NCBI RefSeq assembly: GCF_904848665.1
Contig: NZ_CAJHCQ010000016.1
Coordinates: forward strand, 124,001 to 188,000
Direction of reading: 5' to 3'
From: Paraburkholderia hiiakae
GTDB lineage: Bacteria > Pseudomonadota > Gammaproteobacteria > Burkholderiales > Burkholderiaceae
DNA: 64,000 nucleotides
Positions 25,748 through 34,196 of the stretch are shown piece after piece (the first letter of the stretch is position 1; every line of letters starts with the position of its first letter). The position numbers and the translations under genes are program-made. A model generated the notes under the pieces. The model was not told the DNA's origin. It ran no database searches and was given only the letters and a program-made list of their open reading frames with translations.

Positions 25748-27736
25748 TTGGCAAATCCAGTTCGTGACGATTTAGCATCCCCCGTGATCGCGATTGCACC
25801 AAAGGCCAGCCGCCACGCGGCAAAGGGAAAGCCCCGGGCCGTCGAAGTGCCGCGAGACATCGAGGCAATCGCACGACAGGATGAAGAGCGACAAGGCCAG
25901 ATGCGCGCACTGATCGTGCTTGGGCGCGAGCGCGGTTATCTCACGCACGTGGACATCAACGATCACCTGGGAGACGACTTCGCGCAGACTGCCGCGATGG
26001 AGGCGATTGTCAGCACGTTCTGCGACATGGGCGTGTCGGTGTACGAGCAGGTGCCGGATGCGGCGACGCTCCTGCTGAGCGGCGCCGCGTCCGCCGTGGC
26101 ATCCGACGATCAGGCGGTCGAGGAAGCGGAAGCCACACTGTCCACGATCGATTCCGAATACGGACGCACGACGGACCCGGTGCGGATGTACATGCGAGAG
26201 ATGGGAGCCAGGGAACTGCTGACCCGAGCCGGCGAAGTCGAGATCGCGAAGCGCATCGAGTGCGGCCTGCAGGACATGATTCAGGCGATTGCCGCATGTC
26301 CATGGGTCGTGGCCGCCATACTTGCCGATGTAGACCGCGTCATTGCCGGAGAAATGCGTATCGATGAACTGGTCGCTGGCGTCGGCGACGATGTGAGCGC
26401 AAGCGCAATAACGCTGGACTCCGAAGAAAATGAAGCGGAACCATCCGTCCGCGGCGATGACTCGGATGGTGACGAAGTCGGAGCGGACGACGGGAACCCG
26501 GAGGCAGCGAACGCGGCCCGTCTCGAGCAACTGACGAACGACAGCCTCGCGGTATTCGCTCGCGTGCGGGCATTGTTCGAGCAGATACCGAATGCGCCTG
26601 CTACCGGGAACACCCGATCCGCAGTCGATGCGCGAGTGCGCCTGGAGGTCCAGCGCGAACTGACGACAATTCGCTTTACGCCGAAAATCATTGATCGTCT
26701 GTGTGCCAGTGTGCAGGAACAGGTCGCGGAGGTACGCGCGATCGAGCGCAGTATCCTTGAGATCGCCGTTGGCCGCTGCGGCATGCCGCGCGAGTCGTTT
26801 GTCGAATCGTTCCCGGGCCACGAAACCGACCTTCAATGGGTGAGCCGAGTGGCCGCTCATTCACGCCAGTTTGGCGCGGCGCTCGAGCGACATCTGCCTG
26901 CCATTCAGGCAGGGCAACAGAAACTCACCGACATCGAAGCGAGGCTTTCGCTGCCGCTGCAGCAGCTCAAGCAGATCAACCGCACGATGGGTGCCGCGGA
27001 GTCGAGAATGCGGCAAGCCAGGCGGGAGATGATCGAAGCGAATCTTCGGCTCGTCATCGCCATTGCCAAGAAATACGTGAATCGCGGCTTGCCGTTCCTG
27101 GATCTCATCCAGGAAGGCAATATCGGTCTGATGAAGGCGGTGGACAAGTTCGAATACCGGCGCGGCTGGAAGTTTTCGACGTACGCCACCTGGTGGGTCC
27201 GTCAGGCTGTCGGGCGTGCGCTCGCCGATCAGGCGCGAACCATTCGCCTCCCGGTGCACGTGATCGAGATGATCAACAAGCTGAACCGCATGTCTCGCGA
27301 AATCAAGCAACAGACGGGACAGAATGCGCATCCCGCCGTCCTTGCCACGCGTATGGACATGTCCGAGGATAAAGTGCGAGGCCTTCTCAGGGCCGCGAGG
27401 CAACCCGTGTCGCTTGAAACTCCGGCGGGCGACGATGCAGACGCGACGCTCGGAGACATGATTGAGGATGTCGCCGCGGGCTCACCGGCCGAGGCAGCGA
27501 TTCACGCGAGCATGCGCGCCGCAATCGATGAGGCGCTTGACGGACTTTCGCCCCGGGAGGCCAAGATCCTGCGGATGCGTTTCGGGCTCGATACGATCAC
27601 TGGCCACACGCTCGGTGAGGTAGGCAAGCAGTTCAACGTGACCCGGGAGCGGATCCGCCAGATCGAGAGCCAGGCGATGCGCACGCTGAGGGATCCCGAT
27701 AACGCTGACAAGTTGCGGCCCTTTCTTGAGCGCTGA
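25748..27736 (+). CDS. primary-type sigma-70 factor, RpoD paralogue
   Basis: 662-residue sigma factor with all primary-sigma regions. Region 1.1 is at about residues 35-110, and region 1.2 contains DPVRMYMREMG. The non-conserved acidic insert lies at about 210-330. Region 2 has RLVIAIAKKYVNRGLPFLDL and YATWWVRQA, and region 4.2 the helix-turn-helix VTRERIRQIE. TTG 25748 is the start, with GAGGAGA 6 bases before. The gene is shorter and more divergent than a housekeeping rpoD and sits among accessory genes. It is therefore probably a second copy used under stress, read with the same promoter type. Confidence 0.9.
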   Translation: MANPVRDDLASPVIAIAPKASRHAAKGKPRAVEVPRDIEAIARQDEERQGQMRALIVLGRERGYLTHVDINDHLGDDFAQTAAMEAIVSTFCDMGVSVYEQVPDAATLLLSGAASAVASDDQAVEEAEATLSTIDSEYGRTTDPVRMYMREMGARELLTRAGEVEIAKRIECGLQDMIQAIAACPWVVAAILADVDRVIAGEMRIDELVAGVGDDVSASAITLDSEENEAEPSVRGDDSDGDEVGADDGNPEAANAARLEQLTNDSLAVFARVRALFEQIPNAPATGNTRSAVDARVRLEVQRELTTIRFTPKIIDRLCASVQEQVAEVRAIERSILEIAVGRCGMPRESFVESFPGHETDLQWVSRVAAHSRQFGAALERHLPAIQAGQQKLTDIEARLSLPLQQLKQINRTMGAAESRMRQARREMIEANLRLVIAIAKKYVNRGLPFLDLIQEGNIGLMKAVDKFEYRRGWKFSTYATWWVRQAVGRALADQARTIRLPVHVIEMINKLNRMSREIKQQTGQNAHPAVLATRMDMSEDKVRGLLRAARQPVSLETPAGDDADATLGDMIEDVAAGSPAEAAIHASMRAAIDEALDGLSPREAKILRMRFGLDTITGHTLGEVGKQFNVTRERIRQIESQAMRTLRDPDNADKLRPFLER

Positions 27737-28068
27737 AAAAGCCAGTTGCATCGGTCAACCCGTTCCTGTTCAAACTTCCGTTCGCCCTCGGGGCGGCCTT
27801 TGCGCTTAATGGCAAGCGCTTGCTCAGCCGGCATCCTGGGCCCGGTTCTTCGCGCGGCACGCAGGCAGTGAATGTTCGTGTAGAGGTCATCACGTCGCAC
27901 GCGGAAGGAGCGAGGCCGCTAGCTATCGTCACGGGGCAGGGATGCGCGTTGTACATCTCGCGAATCAGGTTTGACTCGAGAATTGAATCCGCATAGGGGT
28001 GTAGTCTACGCGTCCCCTACGCTGATCGTTTCAGGGTATAGTGAGTCGTTCCCCGTGGAGTGAGCAAA
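27737..28068. other. intergenic region after the rpoD paralogue
   Basis: About 330 bases. It holds an inverted repeat GCGCTT-AATGGC-AAGCGC at about 27801-27818 but no T-run, so it is not a clear terminator. No gene supported. Confidence 0.45.
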
Positions 28069-28356
28069 ATGTCGACACAGCCGCTTTTTCTCTACAAGGG
28101 GTATGAACTTCATCCCCTCGTCTTTGCCCGCACGTTCAGTCGTTTTGACGGACATTCCCGTTACGCCGAAGGGTATGACATTGCGGTACGGATATCTCGC
28201 CCTGGGGCGATAGCAACCTCCGCAGCAAGCCGTGTTTTCAGGGTAAACCAACCGGACGCGCTCTCCGACTTCGGCACGGCAAGGCGTGCCGCCTGGCAGC
28301 AGGGAAAGGACATCATCGACGGAAAGGTGAGCGGGGCTTCGGTCGCGGATATGTGA
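28069..28356 (+). CDS. family C small protein, divergent copy (95 aa)
   Basis: Starts MSTQPLFLYKGYELHPLVFA after GGAG. It matches the family C proteins at 29788-30078 and 32786-33076 in overall layout: aromatic-G-E-x-P-LV near residue 12, (E)EG(F/Y)D-AVRI near 38, SRVFR near 58, and ARRA plus a C-terminal helix. It is the most divergent of the three. Predicted beta-rich half followed by a helix; no signal. Function unknown. Confidence 0.68.
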   Translation: MSTQPLFLYKGYELHPLVFARTFSRFDGHSRYAEGYDIAVRISRPGAIATSAASRVFRVNQPDALSDFGTARRAAWQQGKDIIDGKVSGASVADM

Positions 28357-28561
28357 GAGAGCGTTGGTGTGGCATCCGCTGATTTTGTCGGGTAGCGAGT
28401 CGCGCGCTCATTGATGGCCGATTCGACTGCCATCGCTTCAAAAAATGGCCGCCGGCGGTGCATCCTTCGCGACGTTATTGCCCGTTCGTCGAGACGCATC
28501 GGTCGGCCGCAGCGGCGCGCGAAACTGAGCGCCTCCATTCTTCCGAACTGGTACCGCCTCC

Positions 28562-28846
28562 ATGCAAAGTGATTGCAACGCGATTCCGTACTACCTCGTT
28601 TTCCGCGCTGGCTGTGCACCGTATGTTCTGAACGCTAACCGCCATGTTCTGCGCCGCGAGGCAAGCCTTCTCCTGCGAGCGTTCGCAAGAGCCCGCGGCG
28701 CGCCGACCTCAATCGCCGACGACGCGTGGAACGACTTCTCGGGCCTGGAATCCGTATCGAACCTTGAGCGCATGGACATGCGGGCCTACGCACTGGTTCA
28801 AGGCGCTGAAAGCGAACATCAGCTGCGCTTACTGTCCGCTCTCTGA
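28562..28846 (+). CDS. hypothetical protein (94 aa)
   Basis: Begins MQSDCNAIPYYLVFRAGCAP. It has an arginine-rich helix (LRREASLLLRAFARARG), an acidic central segment and a C-terminal helix. Codon choice fits the region, but the ribosome binding site is poor and no paralogue is seen. Function unknown. Confidence 0.45.
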   Translation: MQSDCNAIPYYLVFRAGCAPYVLNANRHVLRREASLLLRAFARARGAPTSIADDAWNDFSGLESVSNLERMDMRAYALVQGAESEHQLRLLSAL

Positions 28847-28937
28847 CTGCATCAACGTGCGCAGCCAATGCGGGCGGTGAACTCATCCATTAGTGCGTAC
28901 GTTGACCGGTCATGTCTGGGTGTCCCGGCGGCTTGGG

Positions 28938-29150
28938 TCAGTACAGTTTGCTGGGCGGCAATGACCGCTTGATCTGTTTGCGCAGTCGAGCCACGGCTGC
29001 GGCCTTTTTTCGCTTACGCTCCGCAGTCGGTGTTTCATAAGCCATTCTGGCACGCAGTTCCTTTAACAGGCCGGTGCTCTCAATCGAACGGCGAAAGCGG
29101 CGCAACGCGACTTCCAGAGGTTCATTCAGCTTGGGGATTACAGTAGTCAA
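28938..29150 (-). CDS. rpsU: 30S ribosomal protein bS21, additional copy
   Basis: 70 residues, MTTVIPKLNEPLEVALRRFR at the start and the family core RRSIE, ELRAR and a PTAERKRKKAAAV basic helix, ending KLY. bS21 helps the 30S subunit pair with messenger Shine-Dalgarno sequences. A TTG at 29150 preceded by AGGA fits the known N-terminus; the longer frame from 29192 is not needed. Burkholderia genomes often carry more than one rpsU; this copy lies among infA, rpoD and cspA paralogues. Confidence 0.88.
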   Translation of the reverse strand: MTTVIPKLNEPLEVALRRFRRSIESTGLLKELRARMAYETPTAERKRKKAAAVARLRKQIKRSLPPSKLY

Positions 29151-29339
29151 TTCTTTTCCTGGTTGTGAGTTCGTTCCGCACGCAGCGGACATGGTTCGAA
29201 CTCCAGATCAGTTCCCGTCTTTCGCCGGCCATTCGTACGGAGTTCGTAGTCCTCTTTCTCATCGAGAAAGGACTTGGGGTCATCACTCTCGACACAAGCG
29301 GCCCGGACGTGTTTGCATGATGCCCCCGCGAGAGCCTCC

Positions 29340-29555
29340 TCAGCCAAACCGCTCGTCCAGCCACTCCCGTGCCCAGTTCTTCGCGCAAGCGATCGCGTCG
29401 TCGCGTACGTCGAAGGTCGCCAGATCACCGCTCAGTTGAACGTCATATTCGCTGCCGTCGGCGCGGCTGCAACTGATGCGCGCATGGGCCATATACTCGC
29501 CACCGGCCCGACGCGGGGTGGGGTCAATGAGGAACCGCGTTGAATTGAAATGCAT
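29340..29555 (-). CDS. family D small protein, copy 1 (71 aa)
   Basis: Begins MHFNSTRFLIDPTPRRAGGE and is closely related to the gene at 34197 on the opposite strand. Shared blocks are STRF-IDPTPRRA-GEY, AHARIS-SRADGSEYDV and SGDLA-FD-R-DAIA-AK-WA-WLD-RFG. Layout: two or three beta strands then a C-terminal amphipathic helix. Cytoplasmic; function unknown. It is the last member of the C-E-D block on this strand. Confidence 0.75.
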   Translation of the reverse strand: MHFNSTRFLIDPTPRRAGGEYMAHARISCSRADGSEYDVQLSGDLATFDVRDDAIACAKNWAREWLDERFG

Positions 29556-29622
29556 TGCTTTCTCGTGTGATTCCCGCGCGGCCGCGAATGTGGTGAAGCA
29601 CCGGTGGGGGCGACAGGCCTTG

Positions 29623-29712
29623 TTACGCGTTCAGAAGGGCCACGACATAGCCGGCCTCGCGGTCCGACTCGCAACCCGGCCGAATCAGTTCCAGCAGCTC
29701 ACTTCTGCCCAT
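29623..29712 (-). CDS. family E short form (29 aa)
   Basis: ATG 29712 with AGGA 8 bases upstream opens MGRSELLELIRPGCESDREA, then GYVVALLNA. Both ends match the 82-residue family E protein at 33888: MNRRDLLRRIR at its start and PSCESDCEAGQIMALLN at its end. The roughly 50 residues between are missing, in frame. It could be a deletion derivative or a natural micropeptide. It sits between family C and family D genes, as its long relative does. Confidence 0.5.
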   Translation of the reverse strand: MGRSELLELIRPGCESDREAGYVVALLNA

Positions 29713-29787
29713 CTTCGTCTTCCTGTCTGGCAGCATGCCTCACTGCGAACGTTTGCCAGTGGACCACGACGCTGAAGGGGCCGCGAA

Positions 29788-30078
29788 TCACGGCTGCAGA
29801 TCGAGCACACTCGTGTTCTCTGGACAGGTGTCGATGAGGCGTACTGCATAGGCAGTCGATGCCCGGCGTGCGTCGCCAGCGTTCTGGAAGGGTGTTCCCT
29901 GGGCAAGCCTGAATACGCGGCTGCGCGACGTCCCCTCTGAACTTTCCGGCTCCTGAATACGCACGGCGGCATCGAAACCTTCTTCGTAGTTGCGGCCGCC
30001 CGTTGCCATGGTGGGGCGATGCGGATAGACCAGCGGGTAAATTTCGAGCCCACGGTAGAGACGGAAACCTGTTGTCAT
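29788..30078 (-). CDS. family C small protein, copy 1 (96 aa)
   Basis: ATG 30078 after AAAGG gives MTTGFRLYRGLEIYPLVYPH, with the same length as its closest paralogue at 32786-33076. Conserved blocks: YRGLEIYPLVYPHRPT, then NY-EGFDAAVRI, SRSRVF and GDARRAS--YA--LIDTC. Predicted alpha/beta fold without membrane parts. Function unknown. Followed downstream on the same strand by family E and D genes. Confidence 0.75.
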   Translation of the reverse strand: MTTGFRLYRGLEIYPLVYPHRPTMATGGRNYEEGFDAAVRIQEPESSEGTSRSRVFRLAQGTPFQNAGDARRASTAYAVRLIDTCPENTSVLDLQP

Positions 30079-30387
30079 GGATTGCCTTTGCAGCCGCATC
30101 ACGACGCGGCGGATTGGAGAGGGAGTGCGAGCGACTGAATCCAGTTTCTACACGGGTGGCCGCAACTGTTCGGCCTGCGAAGAAAGTGAACGGTTCGAAT
30201 CCCACTGTAAAGGCGACTTGGGAGGCACCGGGAACGGCCGTGGTAACGAGTTCATGCTACGCCGAATGTCGCCTTTGTACAGCTAAATTCCCGGATTCTC
30301 ATCCCGGTCGCGCAGTGCCTGAGGCCCGTCGACAACGGCCATGCGCCTGGCACCATGCCGCAGCCTGGGTGCTCGTCCGACAGGTCG
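30079..30387. other. intergenic region
   Basis: About 310 bases with no supported gene. A GGTTCGAATCC string at about 30184 recalls a tRNA T-arm, but no matching acceptor or anticodon arms are found. Confidence 0.45.
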
Positions 30388-30654
30388 TCAACGACGGCGA
30401 AACGCGGCCCTTTGCGTTGTACCGCCGCTGCGCTCGTCCTTGTGCCGAAAATTGATTCTTCCTTTCGTGAGGTCGTACACCGAGAGTTCCAGCGTGACCC
30501 TATCCCCGGCGAGGATGCGGATGTGATTCTTGCGGATACGTCCGGACGCGTACGCACCCACCACGACGCCATTGTCGAGCGTGACGCGGTAGCGGCTGTC
30601 CGGGAGCACTTCCTCAACGATACCGTCGAGTTCCAGCAGTTCTTCTTTTGCCAT
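30388..30654 (-). CDS. infA: translation initiation factor IF-1, additional copy
   Basis: 88-residue S1/OB-fold protein, MAKEELLELDGIVEEVLPDS at the start, with YRVTLDNG, YASGRIRKNHIRIL-GD and a basic C-terminal tail (HKDERSGG, QRAAFRRR). IF-1 blocks the ribosomal A site at initiation. The housekeeping IF-1 normally lies in the ribosomal protein cluster, so this is a second, more divergent copy with a longer basic tail. It is on the same strand as the bS21 copy 1.2 kb away. Confidence 0.9.
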   Translation of the reverse strand: MAKEELLELDGIVEEVLPDSRYRVTLDNGVVVGAYASGRIRKNHIRILAGDRVTLELSVYDLTKGRINFRHKDERSGGTTQRAAFRRR

Positions 30655-31132
30655 TCAAGGGTCCTGGTTAGTTCGCCGGACATCGATACGCGATGCCTCG
30701 TCGAGGAGCAAGCCACGAGCGTCGACAGACGCTCACGGAGCGGTAATGAGAAGCGCGCGGGCGGATGAGCGGCCTCGCGTCGGAAATGTCACGGCCGTCG
30801 CCCTGTCCGGGCGGCGAGTCCTGCAGATGAATGGATGCGTCAGGCGTGGGAGCCAGCTGTGCCGGCCCGATCGGGAAGGGGCACGTCCAACGAATACTGT
30901 TGTCGCCGGCCTCACCGGGCGATCAGTCGGAGGAGGATTCGCAGCGAGCCAACGGAGATCTTGTTGTGCGAGATACAGCGCGAATCAAGCTTGTATTGTA
31001 ACCGAAGACGGTCATCTCCAACACTAGCGTTTAAATGGGACAGAATGATGAACCTTTGCGGCGAGACCTCGGTAAGCCGCAATAACCGGAAATCCAGTGC
31101 TGTGCGGCGACTGCACCGATGCGATCTCAGCG
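30655..31132. other. intergenic region upstream of infA
   Basis: About 480 bases without a supported gene. The part around 30960-31040 is AT-richer and may hold the infA promoter on the minus strand. Confidence 0.45.
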
Positions 31133-31378
31133 TTAGGAGCCGGTGCCGAGCGGCCCAAGGAGGACGTCGATGGACGCCTGTCCTGCGACTTCAGCGATCA
31201 GGTACGCCCATCGACGTGTGTAAGGACCGTTACGGAGGGAGATCCTGCCTCCATGTTTTCCAACAACGCGAAGGTTATGGCCGCCCTTGATCTGGAACGT
31301 CACGTTGTAGAGGTCTTCCGCAGAATGGCTGAGTTCGACATGGATCTCGAACCCACGATATTCGATCATCCGATACAC
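31133..31378 (-). CDS. family B small protein, copy 2 (81 aa)
   Basis: A GTG at 31378 with GGAG 6 bases before gives MYRMIEYRGFEIHVELSHSA. This aligns position by position with the starts of the paralogues at 11301 and 33193, and is better than the upstream ATG at 31414. Family blocks: EDLYNVTFQIKGG, RNGPYTRRWAYL and AGQASIDVLLG. Function unknown. Confidence 0.72.
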   Translation of the reverse strand: MYRMIEYRGFEIHVELSHSAEDLYNVTFQIKGGHNLRVVGKHGGRISLRNGPYTRRWAYLIAEVAGQASIDVLLGPLGTGS

Positions 31379-31427
31379 ACTTTTCTCCACTCGGTTGATG
31401 GTGCAATGGTTCAAGCCATCACGAGGA

Positions 31428-31655
31428 TCAACGCGTCCGTGGGGAGCTTTCGTTGCGATCTCCGGCCCGATAGAGGACAGCGCCGATCTGCAGGAGGCCG
31501 TTCCAGTCGTTCGCGTTCATCGCACTGTGCTCGCGGGCGAGGTATTCGGTTAGCCAGGTTAGTGAATCGGTGGCGCTTGTCTGGTCGAGGCCCTTCTGCT
31601 CGATCTCCTTGAACATATCGAGAATCGCCTCCACGTTGATGTAGGGTTTGTTCAT
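31428..31655 (-). CDS. small helical protein of unknown function (75 aa)
   Basis: Starts MNKPYINVEAILDMFKEIEQ after GAGGAGATTGCA. It is acidic and mostly alpha-helical, with aromatic residues (LTWLTEYLAREH, NDWNGLLQIGAVLYR) typical of a helical bundle. No relative in the window. It lies 49 bases upstream of family B copy 2 on the same strand and may be co-transcribed with it. Confidence 0.6.
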   Translation of the reverse strand: MNKPYINVEAILDMFKEIEQKGLDQTSATDSLTWLTEYLAREHSAMNANDWNGLLQIGAVLYRAGDRNESSPRTR

Positions 31656-32597
31656 TGCAATCTCCTCATGGTTCCAGGGTGGATACGCCGCTTAAACCGT
31701 CATTGGAGCACACCGCCTTTTCGTCGATTTTCCGAATGGATTCCTGCGCAGTTGAGGGCCGTAAAGCTATGTAGAGTTGACGCAAAGCTGACCTCCGAGA
31801 CGACAGACTGAACGGCGTGCCGAGCTTCCCCTGTGCCCTGTGCGCGCGACGGCGGGGACGAACGACATCAGTTCGTGTCTGCACGTTCAAGACGCTCAGG
31901 ATCGCAAAGAAGCGCGGTGTCCCGGTCAGGCAGATAAAACGGCGCTACAGCCGCAGGCATCTCGGGAGCCGGCCTCAACAAAGGCCGAAGAAGGGCGGGA
32001 GAGGAGGGTGCCGGAGCACGCGGTCGACGACAAACTGCTATCAAACAGTGACGCAAACCAGGCTACGCCTTGCCAACCAGGCCGTCAAGCCGCTTCGGCC
32101 GCGTGGGAATACTGGCAAGACAAGCGGCCATCATACTATTGTCGCCAGCCGACATGTGATCGCCCTAGCTGTCACATCCACAGCGGTGGCCGGTGGCCAA
32201 TGATGCGAAACGCGTGCATAACAGCTCGCACGCATTCTAAGCCAGCGGCTTACCGCGTACGCTCCGAGCCGCTGCCGCACAAGGCTGTCTCACTTCTGTC
32301 CCTATTCCACTGTCGCGTCCCCCGTGACCACGCGACACGCCGTCCACCTGGCAGGGAGTGGCGCAGCCCTCCCGGAGGTCACGCGCCGTTTCTTGATATC
32401 GTCAGTACCCCTGCTCGGGTGGAGAGACTACGTTTCGTACAGCCGCGTTTATTCAGGGCTTCGACGTCAGAGTTGGGTTTGTGACACCTATACGTTTTTT
32501 GTGTGGAGGTCACACGGGCGACGCTTCGCCCTTTCACGAGTTCGACAGCGTATAGGCTGCAAGTCTGAAACTTTCGCTGTACAAACGGCTAGAGGGG
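31656..32597. other. gene-poor region of about 940 bases
   Basis: Several long frames exist on the plus strand, the largest at 31840, but they are Gln/Arg/Pro-rich, lack ribosome binding sites and have no relatives. I see nothing that can be supported. Confidence 0.5.
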
Positions 32598-32785
32598 CGT
32601 AGCATGAAAAGATCAGTCGACCTGCGACCGATTCCAGCCCGCCTCCTGCACCGTTCTCACCAGGGATCGAGCCGCTCCCCTTCATCGCAGACCACGAAAC
32701 GCGATCGACCGCCGTTCAGCTGTCGAGGCGGTCGCGTGCGTCCTTATCCGCTTTTGCCGCAAGCATGCGGCCAGAAGGTGACCTC
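32598..32785 (+). repeat. leader repeat copy 1, upstream of family C copy 2
   Basis: About 190 bases before the family C start match 33529-33715 over most of their length. Matching blocks include CAGGGATCGAGC near 32662 and the CGCAGACCAC and CGTCC--ATCC--TACTGCCGCA-type segments. A 61-codon frame through copy 1 is not kept in copy 2, where it stops after 7 codons, so the repeat is non-coding. Confidence 0.7.
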
Positions 32786-33076
32786 ATGACTGCCGCTGTC
32801 CGTTTCTACCGTGGACTTGAAATTTATCCTCTGGTTTATCCACACCGACCAACCGCCGCCGGATTCGGTCATAACTACGACGAGGGATTTGACGCTGCCG
32901 TACGAATACTGGAGCCGCAGGAGCCCGACGGCAGTCAACGTAGCCGGGTGTTCGGTGTCGTAGTCAGCAGGCCGTTCATCAATTCGGGGGATGCGCGTCG
33001 TGCATCGATCGAATATGCAGAGCACCTCATCGATACTTGTTCACCGGACGCGACTTTCCTCGATATGAAGTCCTGA
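32786..33076 (+). CDS. family C small protein, copy 2 (96 aa)
   Basis: ATG 32786 with AAGG 7 bases before gives MTAAVRFYRGLEIYPLVYPH. It has the same length and blocks as the minus-strand copy at 29788: YRGLEIYPLVYPHRPT, NYDEGFDAAVRI, SRVF, GDARRAS-EYAEHLIDTC and a final LDMKS. It is the start of a five-member run of small genes on this strand. Function unknown. Confidence 0.75.
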   Translation: MTAAVRFYRGLEIYPLVYPHRPTAAGFGHNYDEGFDAAVRILEPQEPDGSQRSRVFGVVVSRPFINSGDARRASIEYAEHLIDTCSPDATFLDMKS

Positions 33077-33192
33077 ACGTTTTTCTCGCCACGTAGCTAT
33101 TGTTAATGGCTGGAAAAATGGTATTCGCGGGAAGCGCTCGAAATGTGCAAGCTTGATTGACCTGATTCCCGTCTCATTTTCGCGGGGCTTCC

Positions 33193-33432
33193 ATGCATCG
33201 AGTTTTCTCGCATCGCGGTTTTGAAATTCATGTGAAGCTGACGGAGGCTTCTCCTGGCCTGTACGACGCCGTTTTTCAGATCAAGGGCGGCGTTAACGTC
33301 GGAGTCATTGACGAGCTTGGCGCCGAAACAAAGCTTCGCAAAGGGCCGTTTGATCTGCAAAAGGCGTTTCTAAGCGCACAGGAGGCTGGTCAAACGGCTA
33401 TCGATGCCGTTATCGGCGAGGACGAGTCGTAA
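33193..33432 (+). CDS. family B small protein, copy 3 (79 aa)
   Basis: Starts MHRVFSHRGFEIHVKLTEAS. It shares RGFEIHV, LYDAVFQIKGG, KGPFDLQKAFL and AGQTAIDAVIG with the copies at 11301 and 31133. The tail is acidic (EDES). It sits between family C copy 2 and a family C remnant. Function unknown. Confidence 0.73.
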   Translation: MHRVFSHRGFEIHVKLTEASPGLYDAVFQIKGGVNVGVIDELGAETKLRKGPFDLQKAFLSAQEAGQTAIDAVIGEDES

Positions 33433-33528
33433 AACCATCGACGTTTCGCTCTAAAGCGGCGCTTCGGGACATACAGTTCAAAAAGGAAATGCGGCTCGAA
33501 ACTCCCCCTGCACAAAAGGTGGATTCGG

Positions 33529-33715
33529 CGTAGGATGACAAGAACAGTCAACCTGTGATCGATCCCAGCGCCTCTCCTGCAGCCTTTTCTTCAGGGATCG
33601 AGCTGCCCCCCCTCCAGCGCAGACCACTTTACGCGGCCGACCGCGCGCCACAACGCCGGTGCGCACGTGTACGTCCAAATCCCGTACTGCCGCAGAGCTT
33701 GTGGCGCCATGAAGC
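33529..33715 (+). repeat. leader repeat copy 2, upstream of a family C remnant
   Basis: Degenerate second copy of the leader at 32598-32785, followed by what is left of a family C gene. It shows that the leader and gene were duplicated together. Confidence 0.65.
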
Positions 33716-33721
33716 AACGGT

Positions 33722-33813
33722 ATGTCCGTCACCTGCCGCCTATCGGTTGCTTATGCCCAACATCTGATCGACGCATATTCGCCGAACCAGCCGGTGCTTG
33801 ATATGAAATCCTG
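33722..33813 (+). pseudogene. family C remnant (C-terminal part only)
   Basis: The frame ends VAYAQHLIDAYSPNQPVLDM followed by KS and a stop, against EYAEHLIDTCSPDATFLDMK and S in the intact copy 2. The first 70 codons of the family are missing and the join to the leader repeat is direct, so a deletion removed the 5' part. Similarity continues about 20 bases past the stop. Confidence 0.65.
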
Positions 33814-33887
33814 AATATTTTTATTCGATTACCGATGTGGCGATGCATGTTGGGCCAAAGGGTGACCGGTATCACTGGAGCGAAGGC

Positions 33888-34136
33888 ATGAACAGACGTG
33901 ACCTGCTCAGACGAATCAGAGTCAACGGTGTTGACGTTGTCGACGAATTTCTTCCCTCGGACGCCAACGCGGAGTTGGAAAGCCTTATCGGTGACCGCCG
34001 GCACGAGGTCAACGCGGAGGCATTCCTGATGTTCGTATCAGTTCGTGCAATGTTGCACGGAAGCGGTATGCCGAGTTGCGAGTCGGACTGCGAGGCGGGG
34101 CAGATCATGGCCCTGCTGAACAGGTCTGCGGCTTGA
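33888..34136 (+). CDS. family E protein, long form (82 aa)
   Basis: ATG 33888 with GGAG 8 bases before starts MNRRDLLRRIRVNGVDVVDE. The protein is a helical, acidic-basic mixture with EFLPSDANAELESL and GDRRHEVNAEAF, and ends in CESDCEAGQIMALLN plus a short tail. The two ends match the 29-residue form at 29623. ATG 33837 would add 17 residues but has no ribosome binding site. Function unknown. Confidence 0.6.
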   Translation: MNRRDLLRRIRVNGVDVVDEFLPSDANAELESLIGDRRHEVNAEAFLMFVSVRAMLHGSGMPSCESDCEAGQIMALLNRSAA

Positions 34137-34196
34137 GGCTGAAGAAGAACTAATCCGCGGCAAACGGATGCCGTATGTCATTGATGAGGTAAGACC

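Noticed and set aside
30184..30194. GGTTCGAATCC string resembling a tRNA T-arm
   Set aside because: No acceptor stem, anticodon arm or CCA-compatible end could be paired around it on either strand.
31840..32484. 214-codon plus-strand frame in the gap before the second small-gene run
   Set aside because: Low-complexity, Gln/Pro/Arg-rich, no ribosome binding site and no relatives in the window.
32604..32789. 61-codon frame within leader repeat copy 1
   Set aside because: The homologous frame in copy 2 stops after 7 codons, so the sequence is conserved as non-coding.
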